NCBI RefSeq assembly: GCF_019396355.1
Contig: NZ_JAHKRK010000044.1
Location: forward strand, 1-45,936
Direction: 5' to 3'
DNA length: 45,936 nt
Source: Pseudonocardia nigra
Lineage (GTDB): Bacteria > Actinomycetota > Actinomycetes > Mycobacteriales > Pseudonocardiaceae
The first letter of the stretch is position 1, and every line of letters begins with the position of its first letter. The notes below the pieces were generated by a model. That model saw nothing but the letters and a program-made list of their open reading frames with translations. It did not search any database and was not told where the DNA came from. Positions 21,339 to 30,210 of this stretch are shown here, piece by piece. The translations under genes were made by a program, and so were the position numbers.

Positions 21339-22185
21339 ACTGCCCGCGACCACGCAGCGCAAGGAGCGGCCGCGTATCGTGGCCCACCTCGGGCTGATCC
21401 TCTTCGGCCTCCTGATGCTCTACCCGCTCATCTGGACGCTGTCGAGCTCGTTCAAGCCGACGTCGGAGATCTTCTCCAGCCCCGGGCTGTGGTCGGAGAA
21501 CTTCACGCTCGGCAACTACGCCGAGGGCTGGACATCGCTGCCCCAGCCGTTCCACCACTACATCCTCAACTCGCTGATCGTCGTGGTCGGGTCGATCCTC
21601 GGCAACCTGCTCGCGTGCTCCCTGGCCGCCTACGCGTTCGCGCGGCTGGAGTTCCGTCTCAAGAAGCTGTGGTTCGGCGTCATGCTCGGCACGATCATGC
21701 TGCCGATCCACGTGGTGATCGTGCCGCAGTACATCCTGTTCTCGCAGCTGGACTGGATCAACACGTTCTGGCCGCTGATCGTGCCGAAGCTGCTGGCCAC
21801 GGACGCGTTCTTCATCTTCCTGATGGTCCAGTTCATCCGGGGCATCCCGCGCGAGCTGGACGAGGCCGCGCGCATCGACGGCTGCGGGCACTGGGGGATC
21901 TTCTGGCGGATCATCATCCCGATGTCGGTGCCCGCGCTGGCCACCACCGCGATCTTCACCTTCATCTGGACGTGGAACGACTTCTTCAGCCAGCTGATCT
22001 TCCTGACCGACCCCGACATGTACACCGTCCCGGTGGCGCTGCGGACGTTCGTCGACGCCACGAGCCAGACGCCGTGGGGGCCGGTCTTCGCCATGTCGAT
22101 CGTCGCCCTCGGGCCGATCTTCGGGTTCTTCCTCGCCGGCCAGAAGTACCTGGTGCGAGGTATCGCGACCACCGGTCTCAAGTGA
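21325..22185 (+). CDS. ABC sugar permease, CUT1 family (MalG-like)
   Basis: A 286-residue partner permease with six helices. It begins with a short cytoplasmic tail and the segment HLGLILFGLLMLYPLIWTLS, and carries the EAA loop DEAARIDGCGHWGIFWRIII followed by PMSVPALATTAIFTF. The ATG at 21325 overlaps the MalF-like gene by 14 bases, so translation is coupled. The C-terminus ends with GQKYLVRGIATTGLK, typical of the MalG group. Confidence 0.9.
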   Translation: MATTELPATTQRKERPRIVAHLGLILFGLLMLYPLIWTLSSSFKPTSEIFSSPGLWSENFTLGNYAEGWTSLPQPFHHYILNSLIVVVGSILGNLLACSLAAYAFARLEFRLKKLWFGVMLGTIMLPIHVVIVPQYILFSQLDWINTFWPLIVPKLLATDAFFIFLMVQFIRGIPRELDEAARIDGCGHWGIFWRIIIPMSVPALATTAIFTFIWTWNDFFSQLIFLTDPDMYTVPVALRTFVDATSQTPWGPVFAMSIVALGPIFGFFLAGQKYLVRGIATTGLK

Positions 22186-22204
22186 CACGAGAGAGGACTG
22201 CAGC

Positions 22205-23527
22205 GTGGCAGCTTCCGGCAGTGCAGTGAACCGTCCACGCCGCGCATTCGTGGCTGCCCTGCTGGGCCTGGCGCTGACCGCCACGGCCTGCGGGGGCGAC
22301 GCGGGCGGCGGCGAGGGCGGAGGGGGTGACGGACCTGTCGTCCTGCGCTTCTCCTGGTGGGGCAGCGACTCGCGCCACGAGTACACGCAGAAGCTCATCG
22401 ACCAGTACGAGGCGGCGAACCCGGGCGTCACCATCGAGCCGGAGTTCACCGGGTGGTCGGAGTACTGGGACCGGCTGGCCACCATCACCGCGGGCGGCGA
22501 GCCGCCCGACGTCATGCAGCAGGAGACGCGTTACATCCGGGAGTACGCCGACCGCGGCGCGCTGCTGGACCTGAACGAGTACGTCCCCGACGTGCTCGAC
22601 ACGAGCAACCTCGACCAGTCGGTGCTGCCGAGCGGACAGATCGAGGGTGCCACCTACGCCATCCCCACGGGGATCAACGCCCGCACCGTGATCGTCGACC
22701 CGCAGGCGTTCGCGCAGGCCGGGATCCCGGTCCCGGACGACACGACGTGGACGTGGGACCAGATGATCGACACGGCGGCGCAGGTCACCACGGCCACCGG
22801 TGGCGAGGTCTACGGGATGGACGAGCTCGGCTTCAACGACATCAACTTCGAGATCTTCGCCCGGCAGCGCGGGCAGGCTCTGTTCACCGAGGACGGCGCG
22901 CTGGGCTTCGACCGCCAGACCATCGTCGACTTCTTGACCCTCGCGGTCCAGGCGGGCGACGCGGGGGCCACGCCGCCGGCGTCGGTGTCGGTGGAGATCC
23001 AGGCGGCCGGGATCGACCGGGCGCTGCTGTCGACGAACGACGGTGCGATCGGGTTCTGGTGGACCAACGAGCTGCCCACTCTGAGCGCGAACGCCGGCCG
23101 CGAGCTCGAGCTCATGCGGTTCCCGCGGGAGAGCACGCAGCAGGAGTCGGCGATGTACTACAAGCCCGCCATGTTCTGGTCGGCCTCCTCCACCACCGAG
23201 CACCCCGAGGAGGCCGCGAAGTTCATCGACTACCTCGTGAACGCGCCGGAGGCCGCCGAGCTGCTGCTCAGCGACCGCGGACTGCCGGTCAACACGCAGC
23301 TGCGCGAGCAGATCCTCGACCAGCTCGAGCCCGCGGACCGCCAGTCCGCGGCCTTCCTCGCGGAGATCGAGTCGGAGGTGCAGGCGCCGCCGCCGGTGCC
23401 GCCGCAGGGCGCGGGCGAGGTGCACCAGATCCTCGAGCGACTCCACGAGCAGATCCTGTTCGACCAGCTGACCGTCGAGCAGGCCGCCGACCAGTTCATG
23501 GAGCAGGTGCGCTCGGCGATCGCCTGA
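22205..23527 (+). CDS. ABC saccharide-binding lipoprotein, first of a tandem pair
   Basis: A 440-residue extracellular solute-binding protein (family 1). A basic start and hydrophobic segment end in the lipobox TATAC, anchoring it to the membrane. The mature protein begins LRFSWWGSDSRHEYTQKLID and has the ligand-binding surroundings WSEYWDRLATITAGGEPPDV and FWWTNELPTL. It is followed 31 bases later by a close paralogue. Start GTG at 22205, after GAGAGGACTGCAG. It delivers the ligand to the two permeases; the locus suggests an oligouronide or related plant sugar (inference). Confidence 0.9.
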   Translation: MAASGSAVNRPRRAFVAALLGLALTATACGGDAGGGEGGGGDGPVVLRFSWWGSDSRHEYTQKLIDQYEAANPGVTIEPEFTGWSEYWDRLATITAGGEPPDVMQQETRYIREYADRGALLDLNEYVPDVLDTSNLDQSVLPSGQIEGATYAIPTGINARTVIVDPQAFAQAGIPVPDDTTWTWDQMIDTAAQVTTATGGEVYGMDELGFNDINFEIFARQRGQALFTEDGALGFDRQTIVDFLTLAVQAGDAGATPPASVSVEIQAAGIDRALLSTNDGAIGFWWTNELPTLSANAGRELELMRFPRESTQQESAMYYKPAMFWSASSTTEHPEEAAKFIDYLVNAPEAAELLLSDRGLPVNTQLREQILDQLEPADRQSAAFLAEIESEVQAPPPVPPQGAGEVHQILERLHEQILFDQLTVEQAADQFMEQVRSAIA

Positions 23528-23558
23528 CGCACGTTCCACCGATGAAGGGAAGAGCAGC

Positions 23559-24865
23559 GTGACCGCAACATCGTCGAGCTTCCGCCGCGTGCTGGTGGCC
23601 GGAGCGCTCGGCCTGACCATGGCCGTCACGGCCGCCTGCGGCGGGGGATCGTCGGGGGGCGACGACGGCGGCCCGGTGACGCTGCGCTTCTCCTGGTGGG
23701 GCAGCGACGCCCGGCACGAGTACACCCAGAAGCTCATCGACCAGTACGAGGCGGCGCACCCGGGCGTGACGATCGAGGCCGACTTCACCGGCTGGAACGA
23801 CTACTGGGACCGGCTCGCCACGGCCACCGCCGGTGGGGACGCGCCGGACATCATGCAGCAGGACACCCGGTACGTGCGCGAGTACGCCGAGCGCGGCGCA
23901 CTTCAGGACCTCACCGAGTACGTCCCGGACGTCATCCGGACCGGCGAGCTCGACGAGAACGTGCTGCCGACCGGGCAGATCGAGGGTGCGACGTACGCGA
24001 TCCCGACCGGCGTGAACGCGTTCTCGGTGGTGGCCGACCCGGAGGCCTTCGCAACCGCGGGCGTGCCGCTCCCGGACGACACCACGTGGACCTGGGAGTC
24101 GATGCTCGAGACCGCGGCCCAGGTCACGCAGGCGACCGGCGGCCAGGTGCACGGGATGCAGAGCTTCGCCTTCCACGACACGAGCTTCGAGGTCTTCGCC
24201 CGCCAACGGGGTGAGTCGCTGTTCGCGGAGGACGGATCGCTCGGGTTCACCAAGCAGACGCTGGTCGACTGGTGGACGCTCGCGGTGCAGGCCCGCGACA
24301 CCGGCGCCGAGCCGGAGGCGTCGGTGTCGGTGGAGACGCAGGCGGGCGGCATCGACGAGTCGCTGCTGTCCACCAACCGCGGCGGGCTCGGCTTCTGGTG
24401 GACCAACGAGCTGCGCGCGCTCACGTCGAACTCGGGCCGCGAGCTGGAGCTGCTGCGGTTCCCCGGCGAGAGCGCGCAGCAGCAGGCGGGCATGTACTTC
24501 AAGCCGGCGATGTTCCTCGCCGTGTCCGGGAACAGCGAGCACCCGGAGGAGGCGGCGCGGTCATCGACTACATGGTGAATTCGCCGGAGGCCGCGCAGCT
24601 GCTGCTCAGCGACCGGGGCCTGCCGGTGAACACCCAGCTGCGCGAGCAGATCGTCGACCAGCTCGAGCCGGCCGACCAGAAGGCCGCCGCGTTCCTCGCC
24701 GAGATCGAGCCGGACGTGCAGGCGCCGCCGCCGCTGCCGCCGCAGGGCGCGGGCGAGGTGCAGCAGATCCTCGAGCGGCTCAACGAGCAGGTGCTGTTCG
24801 ACCAGCTGTCGGTCGAGGAAGCCGCCGACCAGTTCATGACCCAGGTCGAGTCGGCCATCGCCTGA
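23559..24865 (+). pseudogene. Second ABC saccharide-binding lipoprotein, single-base frameshift
   Basis: A tandem paralogue of the preceding gene, similar throughout (LRFSWWGSDARHEYTQKLID; WNDYWDRLATATAGGDAPDI), with lipobox TAAC. The frame from GTG 23559 runs normally to Arg at 24558-24560 (EHPEEAAR) and is then out of frame, ending at 24578 as SSTTW. In the next frame the homology continues at once with IDYMVNSPEAAQLLLSDRGL to the stop at 24865. Comparison with the paralogue (EEAAKFIDYLVNAPEA) shows that one base, probably T, is missing at 24560/24561. Repaired, the protein would have about 435 residues. This may be a real recent mutation or a sequence error; codon use is normal on both sides. 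Confidence 0.85.
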
Positions 24866-24896
24866 TGTGCCATCCCCCCGAGACGACAGGAGCAGC

Positions 24897-26252
24897 ATGA
24901 CCTCGGCCCAACCCTCGGACGGCAGGCGGCGTAGGTACGCCGTCGTGGGCACCGGACACCGGGCGCAGATGTACGTCGACGCCCTCCTCGGCAGCCACGC
25001 CGACGTCGGTGAGATCGTCGCGCTCTGCGACTCGAACGCGACGCGGATGGACTACTACCAGCGGCGGCACCGCGAGGCCGTCCCCGGCGGGCCGGACCTG
25101 CCGACCTACGCGCCCGAGCAGTTCGACGTGATGCTCGACGCCGAGCGGCCCGACGGCGTCGTCGTCACCAGCGTCGACGCCACGCACGCCGAGTACGTCA
25201 CCCGGGCGCTCGCCCGCGGGCTGGACGTGATCTGCGAGAAGCCGCTCACGACCGACGCCGCGGGGTGCCGCGCCGTGGCCGACGCGGCGGTGGCGTCCGA
25301 CGGCGAGCTGGTGGTGACGTTCAACTACCGGTACTCGCCGCGGAACTCCGCCGTGAAGCAGCTGATCCTCGACGGCGCGATCGGTGACGTCACGTCCGTC
25401 CACTTCGAGTGGGTGCTCGACACCGTGCACGGGGCCGACTACTTCCGGCGCTGGCACCGGGAGAAGGCCCGGTCGGGCGGCCTGCTCGTGCACAAGGCGA
25501 GCCACCACTTCGACCTCGTCAACTGGTGGCTGGGCGACGAGCCGCGGCAGGTGTCGGCGATGGGCGCCCTGCGGTTCTACGGCGAGGAAGCGGCCCGGTC
25601 GCGCCGGGTCGGGCCCCGGCCGGCCCGCAGTCACGGGGCGCCCGGCCTGGCCGACGACCCGTTCGGGCTCGACATCGCCGCCGACCCCCGGCTGCGCGCG
25701 CTCTACCTCGACGCGGAGGCCGAGGACGGCTACCTGCGGGACCGGGACGTGTTCTCCGAGGGGATCACGATCGAGGACAACATGGCCGTCCTCGTCGGGT
25801 ACGCGAGCGGGGCGCTCCTGACGTATTCCCTCAACGCGCACGCCCCGTGGGAGGGCTACCGGGTCGCGATCAACGGCACCGAGGGCAGGCTGGAGCTGGC
25901 CGTGGTCGAGCGGGCCGCCGTGCGTACCGCGGCGGCGGTGGACCCGGGTGTCACCCCGGATCGGGACGGCGGGAGCGACGTCCCCCGGCGGCCGGGCGCG
26001 GAGCTGCTCGTGCAGCGGCACTGGGAGGAGGCCCGCCGGGTGCCGATCACCGAGGGCAGCGGGCCGCACGGCGGCGGCGACGCGCTGCTGCTCGACGACC
26101 TGTTCCGGCCCGGCGGCGCGCCCGATCCGCTCGGGCGCCGCGCCGGGTGGCGCGACGGCGTCCGGAGCGTGCTCGTGGGCGTCGCGGCGAACGAGTCGAT
26201 CGCCACCGGGCAGCCGGTGCGGACGGAGGCGTTGCTGACGCCGGTGTCCTGA
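24897..26252 (+). CDS. Gfo/Idh/MocA-family oxidoreductase, large form
   Basis: A 451-residue NAD(P)-dependent oxidoreductase, last gene of the CUT1 operon. The dinucleotide-binding loop is YAVVGTGHRAQMYVDALLGS, then EIVALCDSN, VVTSVDATHAEYV and CEKPLTTDAAGC. The catalytic region FNYRYSPRNSAVKQLILDGA and HKASHHFDLVNWWLGDEP is conserved, with the His pair typical of the family. It is longer than usual because of an insertion of about 60 residues after GALRFYGEEAARSRRVGPRP. The ATG at 24897 follows AGGAGC. Its substrate is probably the imported sugar or its breakdown product; the gene at 18878 encodes a different, shorter member. Confidence 0.88.
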   Translation: MTSAQPSDGRRRRYAVVGTGHRAQMYVDALLGSHADVGEIVALCDSNATRMDYYQRRHREAVPGGPDLPTYAPEQFDVMLDAERPDGVVVTSVDATHAEYVTRALARGLDVICEKPLTTDAAGCRAVADAAVASDGELVVTFNYRYSPRNSAVKQLILDGAIGDVTSVHFEWVLDTVHGADYFRRWHREKARSGGLLVHKASHHFDLVNWWLGDEPRQVSAMGALRFYGEEAARSRRVGPRPARSHGAPGLADDPFGLDIAADPRLRALYLDAEAEDGYLRDRDVFSEGITIEDNMAVLVGYASGALLTYSLNAHAPWEGYRVAINGTEGRLELAVVERAAVRTAAAVDPGVTPDRDGGSDVPRRPGAELLVQRHWEEARRVPITEGSGPHGGGDALLLDDLFRPGGAPDPLGRRAGWRDGVRSVLVGVAANESIATGQPVRTEALLTPVS

Positions 26253-26269
26253 CCAGGCACGGGCCGAAA

Positions 26270-26338
26270 CCCGCTGATCAAGGCGCTGATGTCGTCCAGG
26301 ATCGATGTAGGAGGGACGTCTGCGCCTTGATCGACGGG
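26270..26338. repeat. Palindromic repeat family B, copy 2
   Basis: CCCGCTGATCAAGGCG (26270) pairs with CGCCTTGATCGACGGG (ends 26338) around a middle containing its own smaller pairing. Same family as 3805-3872 and the adjacent copy 3. It lies between two convergent genes. Confidence 0.85.
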
Positions 26339-26373
26339 GTCGGCGCCGGGCGGGTACGGGTGGGCCGGGGAAG

Positions 26374-26442
26374 CCCGCTGATCAAGGCGCTCCTGTCGCC
26401 CTGGATTGATCCAGGAGCGACGTTTGCGCCTTGATCGACGGG
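26374..26442. repeat. Palindromic repeat family B, copy 3
   Basis: A second hairpin in direct orientation to copy 2, with arms CCCGCTGATCAAGGCG and CGCCTTGATCGACGGG, and an inner hairpin CTGGATTGATCCAG at 26401-26414. With copy 2 it fills the 227-bp gap between the oxidoreductase and DUF3140 stops. Confidence 0.85.
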
Positions 26443-26479
26443 TTCCCGGCCGCCGGGACCGCCCGGCGCACATCGCCGG

Positions 26480-26815
26480 TCAGCTCACGGGCTTGAGCGG
26501 GTCGTGCCCCAGCGACATCAGCTTGTGCCGCCACGCGGCCTGCCCGGCCGTCGGCTCCAGGTCGTCGCGGCGCTGGGCGTGCACGCGGTCGACGACCCGG
26601 CGCATCACGTGCTCGTCCTCCCCGGTCAGGTCACCGCGGCGCTTGCCCAGGATCGCGAGGACCTCCTGCCCGGTCGGGGTGCCGGCCTGGTCGGGCACCT
26701 CCTCGGCGTCCTCGCCGGCGTCCCGGGTGCGCAGCCATTCGCTCAGCTCCCGCGAGGTCATGTTCACCACGCGGTGGAACTCGTCCCACAGCTCGTCATC
26801 CACGACATCGGCCAT
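26480..26815 (-). CDS. DUF3140 family protein
   Basis: A 111-residue soluble, charged protein of unknown function, matching the DUF3140 pattern: MADVVDDELWDEFHRVVNMT, LSEWLRTRDAGE, VLAILGKRRGDLTGEDEHVM and the C-terminal WRHKLMSLGHDPLK. The HVMRRVVDRVHAQRR stretch and C-terminal region resemble small DNA-binding proteins, but no function is established. It lies 36 bases after the TRIC-type channel gene on the same strand. Confidence 0.8.
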   Translation of the reverse strand: MADVVDDELWDEFHRVVNMTSRELSEWLRTRDAGEDAEEVPDQAGTPTGQEVLAILGKRRGDLTGEDEHVMRRVVDRVHAQRRDDLEPTAGQAAWRHKLMSLGHDPLKPVS

Positions 26816-26851
26816 GGCGCAGGCCTACCCGGCCGCGGCGGCAGGCAACCT

Positions 26852-27463
26852 CTACGGCTGCGGGCGGCCGCGGGGCACCGGCGCGTTCCACCGTCGCCAC
26901 AGCGCGAGCACCCGCAGCCCGGCGACGAGCACGGCCCCGGCCAGCGCCGTCGGCGCCGTCGGCAGCCCCAGCCGGTCGCCCGCCACCACCACGGCCGCGC
27001 CGGCCGCCGCCGCGAGTGCGTAGATCTCCCGGCGCAGCACGATCGGGACCTCGTTCAACAGCACGTCGCGCAGCACCCCGCCGCCGATGCCGGTCATCAT
27101 CCCGACGATCGCGGCGGTCACGCCGGGGGCGTCCGCCGCGAGCGCCACCGCGGTGCCGGTGGTGACGAACAGCGCCAGCCCCAGCGCGTCGGCGAGCTGC
27201 ACGCCAAGCCGCAGCCGGACGACGGCCGGGTGCCAGCGGAACACGACCAGCGCCACGGCCGCGGGCACGAGCAGGTACGGCCACTGCCGCAGGGTGTTCG
27301 GCGGGGTGATGCCGAGCAGGACGTCCCGGAGGATGCCGCCGCCGATCGCCGTGACCGTCGCGAGCACCACGACGCCGAACACGTCCAGCCGGGCGTGCAC
27401 TGCGGCGAGCGCGCCGGAGGCGGCGAACACCGCGACGCCGAGGAGGTCGAGCACGACGAGCAC
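26852..27463 (-). CDS. TRIC-type (UPF0126) cation channel protein
   Basis: A 203-residue membrane protein with about seven hydrophobic segments arranged as two related halves. Each half carries the family signature: TVTAIGGGILRDVLLG in the first and MMTGIGGGVLRDVLLNEVP in the second. Bacterial TRIC proteins are trimeric potassium-type channels. I chose GTG 27463 (VLVVLDLLGVAVFAASGA); GTG 27454 is three codons in, and the ATG of the longer frame (27553) would translate through repeat A at 27498-27550, giving an atypical Cys/Trp-rich leader. Probably co-transcribed with DUF3140. Confidence 0.82.
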   Translation of the reverse strand: MLVVLDLLGVAVFAASGALAAVHARLDVFGVVVLATVTAIGGGILRDVLLGITPPNTLRQWPYLLVPAAVALVVFRWHPAVVRLRLGVQLADALGLALFVTTGTAVALAADAPGVTAAIVGMMTGIGGGVLRDVLLNEVPIVLRREIYALAAAAGAAVVVAGDRLGLPTAPTALAGAVLVAGLRVLALWRRWNAPVPRGRPQP

Positions 27464-27497
27464 CGCGGAAGCGTACGTGGCGAGGCGCGCCGCCCAA

Positions 27498-27550
27498 CGC
27501 CAGCAAGGTGGCAATACTGCCACTGGACGGCAGCAAAGCCACCTTGCTGG
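27498..27550. repeat. Palindromic repeat family A, variant copy
   Basis: GCCAGCAAGGTGGCAATACT and the rest of a 23-base arm pair at 20 of 23 positions with the arm at 27528-27550, around ACTGGAC. The right arm contains GCAGCAAAGCCAC, shared with the copies at 4857 and 41496. It lies 35 bases before the channel gene start. Confidence 0.8.
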
Positions 27551-27563
27551 CATCTCGGGACGT

Positions 27564-27598
27564 ACGGCGGCGGGCCGGTGCTGTCACGGCCCGCCGCC
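27564..27598 (-). terminator. Hairpin terminator after uxaC
   Basis: CGGCGGCGGGCCG (27564-27576) and CGGCCCGCCGCCG (27586-27598) form a perfect 13-bp stem with loop GTGCTGTCA. It starts seven bases past the uxaC stop on the minus strand. No T-tract. Confidence 0.8.
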
Positions 27599-27604
27599 GG
27601 GCTC

Positions 27605-29026
27605 TCATCCCTCGCGGCGCGCGTAGCTCTCGCGCGGCAGCCGGTAGGCGAGGTCCACCGCCGTCTCCACCGCCTCGTCCATCGGCAGCCGGTGCTCTGC
27701 CACGAGCCGCGCGAGGAACCCGGCGTCGATGCGGCGGGCGAGGTCGTGGCGGGCGGGGATGGACACGAACGCGCGGGTGTCGTCGACGAAGCCGCTCGTG
27801 TTGTAGAAGCCCGCCGTGTCGGTGATGGCCTCGCGGAAGCGGCGCATGCCGTCCGGGGTGTCGAGGAACCACCACGGCGCGCCGAGCCGCATCGCCGGGT
27901 ACACGCCGGCGAGCGGGGCGAGCTCGCGGGAGTAGGTCATCTCGTCGACGGTGAACACGATGAGCCGGAACCGGGGGTCGCGGCCGAACGCCTCGAGCAG
28001 CGGGCGCAGCCCGCGGGTGAACTCGGCTGCGACCGGGATGTCGAAGCCCTGGTCAGGGCCGAACTGCGCGTGGCCGTCGGTGTCGTAGTTGCGCAGCACT
28101 CCGGGGTGCAGCTGCATGACCAGGCCGTCCTCGCAACTCATGCGGGCCATCTCGAAGAGCATGTGCCCGGAGAACGCCTCGGCCTCGGCGGGGTCCACGG
28201 AGCCTGCCCGCGCGGCGGCGTACACACGAGCGGCCTCCGCCGGCGCCAGCGGCGTGGTGTCGGTGCCGAAGTGCCCGTGGTCGGTGGCCATGGCGCCCGC
28301 CTCGACGAACACCTGCCGCCGCGCGCGGAGGGCGGCGAGGAAACCGTCGTAGGAGCCGGTGTCGATGCCGCTCAGCGCGGCGAGCTCGTCGACGCCGGCG
28401 GCCCAGCCGGGCCGGTGGAGATAGAGCAGGGCGTCCGGCCGGAACGTCGGCACCACCTTCTCGCCCCATCCCTGCTCGCGCAGGACGGCGTGGTCGGGCA
28501 GCGTCGACAGCGGGGAGTCGGTGGTGGCGAGCACCTCGATGTTGAACCGCTCGAACAGCGCCCTCGGCCGGAAGTCCGGCTTGGCCAGCTGCTCGGCGAG
28601 GTGGTCGTAGAGCGCGTCGGCGGTCTCCGCGCTCGGGTGCGTCGTCACCCCGAAGACCTCGTGCAGCTCGTGCTCGAGCCAGTAGCGCGTGGGCGTGCCG
28701 CGGAACAGGTGCCAGCCCGCGCAGAACCGGCGCCAGATCGTGCGGGGGTCGGTCTCGACGGGTCCTCCGTGCGCGGACGGGACGCCGAGATCGGGCAGCT
28801 GCGCGCCCTGCGAGACGAGCATCCGCAGCAGGTAGTGGTCGGGGACCACGAACAGGCTCGCCGGGTCGGGGAACGGGATGTCCTGCGCGAGCACCGCGGC
28901 GTCCACGTGCCCGTGCATGCACACCAGCGGCAGGTCACGGGTTTCGCGGTAGAGCGTGCGGGCGATGCCGCGCGTCGCGGGATCGGCGGGCAGAGCCCGG
29001 TCGTCGTCGAGCTGCAGGGGACGCAT
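27605..29026 (-). CDS. uxaC: Glucuronate (uronate) isomerase
   Basis: A 473-residue enzyme of the amidohydrolase-like superfamily that converts D-glucuronate to D-fructuronate, and in many organisms D-galacturonate to D-tagaturonate. Family landmarks are the N-terminal metal-site MHGHVDAAVLAQDIPFPDPA, WLEHELHEVFG, EVLATTDSPLSTLPDH, DGLVMQLHPGVLRNYD and GAPWWFLDTPDGMRRFRE. Length is normal. The ATG at 29026 follows GGAGG. It is divergent from the LacI-led hexuronate operon and supplies its first step. A strong terminator follows. Confidence 0.94.
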   Translation of the reverse strand: MRPLQLDDDRALPADPATRGIARTLYRETRDLPLVCMHGHVDAAVLAQDIPFPDPASLFVVPDHYLLRMLVSQGAQLPDLGVPSAHGGPVETDPRTIWRRFCAGWHLFRGTPTRYWLEHELHEVFGVTTHPSAETADALYDHLAEQLAKPDFRPRALFERFNIEVLATTDSPLSTLPDHAVLREQGWGEKVVPTFRPDALLYLHRPGWAAGVDELAALSGIDTGSYDGFLAALRARRQVFVEAGAMATDHGHFGTDTTPLAPAEAARVYAAARAGSVDPAEAEAFSGHMLFEMARMSCEDGLVMQLHPGVLRNYDTDGHAQFGPDQGFDIPVAAEFTRGLRPLLEAFGRDPRFRLIVFTVDEMTYSRELAPLAGVYPAMRLGAPWWFLDTPDGMRRFREAITDTAGFYNTSGFVDDTRAFVSIPARHDLARRIDAGFLARLVAEHRLPMDEAVETAVDLAYRLPRESYARREG

Positions 29027-29112
29027 GCCACCTCCATCGTCGGAGGTGCAAAGGATTGCAACATCTTGCGGTCAAGTGCAAGGGGCGAACCGGAGGATCG
29101 AGCAACAGGGGG

Positions 29113-29141
29113 TTGACGATGGCTACAAACGGTTTCAGACT
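29113..29141 (+). promoter_or_regulatory. Promoter and operator before the hexuronate operon
   Basis: TTGACG (29113-29118), a 17-base spacer and CAGACT (29136-29141) make a plausible promoter. AAACGGTTT at 29127-29135, a 9-bp palindrome within the spacer, could be the operator for the LacI protein. If so, the ATG at 29119 lies inside the promoter and cannot be the start. TTGCA/TGCAA arms at 29055-29081 may be a second site facing uxaC. Confidence 0.5.
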
Positions 29142-29181
29142 GCCTGCCACACAAGAGCCGAACCAACGACGGAGGAAGCCG

Positions 29182-30210
29182 GTGGCCGTCACCATCCGGG
29201 ATGTCGCCGAGGCGGCGGGCGTGTCGCAGTCGACCGTCTCGCGGGCGCTGTCCATGCCCGGCCTGGTGAACGCGGCCACACGGGAACGCGTGCAGGCCGC
29301 GGCCCGCGAGCTGGGCTACCAGCCCAACCGCGCCGCCCGCGGGCTGATCACCGGGCGCACCGGCAACCTCGGGCTGATCGTCCCGGACCTGTCCAACCCG
29401 TTCTTCTCGTCCGTGGTCAAGGGCGTGCAGGCGGCGGCGCGGGCGGCCGATCACTCGGTGTTCATCGCCGACACCGACGAGGACGCCGACGTCGAGGTCG
29501 ACCTGCTGCGGGCACTGTCCAAGCAGGTCGACGGCACGATCCTGTGCTCGCCCCGGGCCCCGGACGTCGAGCTGGCCGCGGTGGGGATCGACAGCGCGCT
29601 CGTCCTCATGAACCGCCGCGTCGACGGCCGCCCGGGCGTCACGGTCGACAACGCCGACGGGATGCGGCAGGCGGTGGCGCACCTCGCCGCGCTCGGCCAC
29701 CGCCGGATCGCGTTCGTCGCCGGGCCGCGCACGTCGTGGTCGAACGAGCAGCGGGAGAGCGGGCTGCAGCGGAGCGCGGAGGCGAGCGGGATCGAGCTGG
29801 TGCACGTCGGGTACTTCCCGCCGCAGTTCGAGGGCGGGGTCGCGGCGGGCGATCTGGTGATCGCCTCCGGGGCCACGGCGGTGATCGCCTACAACGACGT
29901 CGTCGCGATCGGCCTGCTGAGCAGGCTCGGCGCGCGCGGCGTGTCCGTGCCCGAGCAGATCAGCGTGGTCGGCTGCGACGACATCGGGATGTCGGCGATG
30001 ACCCACCCACCGCTCACCACGGTGTCGGTGCCCAAGCACGAGGCGGGGCGGGCGGCGGTCGCGATGCTGCTCTCCCTGCTCGCCGACAACGACGGGGCCT
30101 CGACCCCACAGCGCGAGCTCCCCACCCAGCTCATGGTGCGCGCCAGCACGGGCGTCGCGCCCGAATCCGACCGCTTCCGCGGTCGTCCGACGAAGGGATC
30201 CACGCAATGA
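29182..30210 (+). CDS. LacI-family regulator of the hexuronate operon
   Basis: A 342-residue regulator with helix-turn-helix TIRDVAEAAGVSQSTVSRAL and ligand domain (LGLIVPDLSNPFFSSVVKGV; ATAVIAYNDVVAIGLLSRLG; ISVVGCDDIGMSAMTHPPLT). I prefer the GTG at 29182: GGAGGA lies five bases before it and the helix-turn-helix begins three residues later, as in most LacI proteins. Starts at ATG 29119 or ATG 29056 would add 21 or 42 unusual residues and overlap the likely promoter. Its stop overlaps the start of the binding-protein gene (ATGA), making it the first gene of an eight-gene operon. Inducer probably a hexuronate or a pathway intermediate (inference). Confidence 0.88.
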   Translation: MAVTIRDVAEAAGVSQSTVSRALSMPGLVNAATRERVQAAARELGYQPNRAARGLITGRTGNLGLIVPDLSNPFFSSVVKGVQAAARAADHSVFIADTDEDADVEVDLLRALSKQVDGTILCSPRAPDVELAAVGIDSALVLMNRRVDGRPGVTVDNADGMRQAVAHLAALGHRRIAFVAGPRTSWSNEQRESGLQRSAEASGIELVHVGYFPPQFEGGVAAGDLVIASGATAVIAYNDVVAIGLLSRLGARGVSVPEQISVVGCDDIGMSAMTHPPLTTVSVPKHEAGRAAVAMLLSLLADNDGASTPQRELPTQLMVRASTGVAPESDRFRGRPTKGSTQ

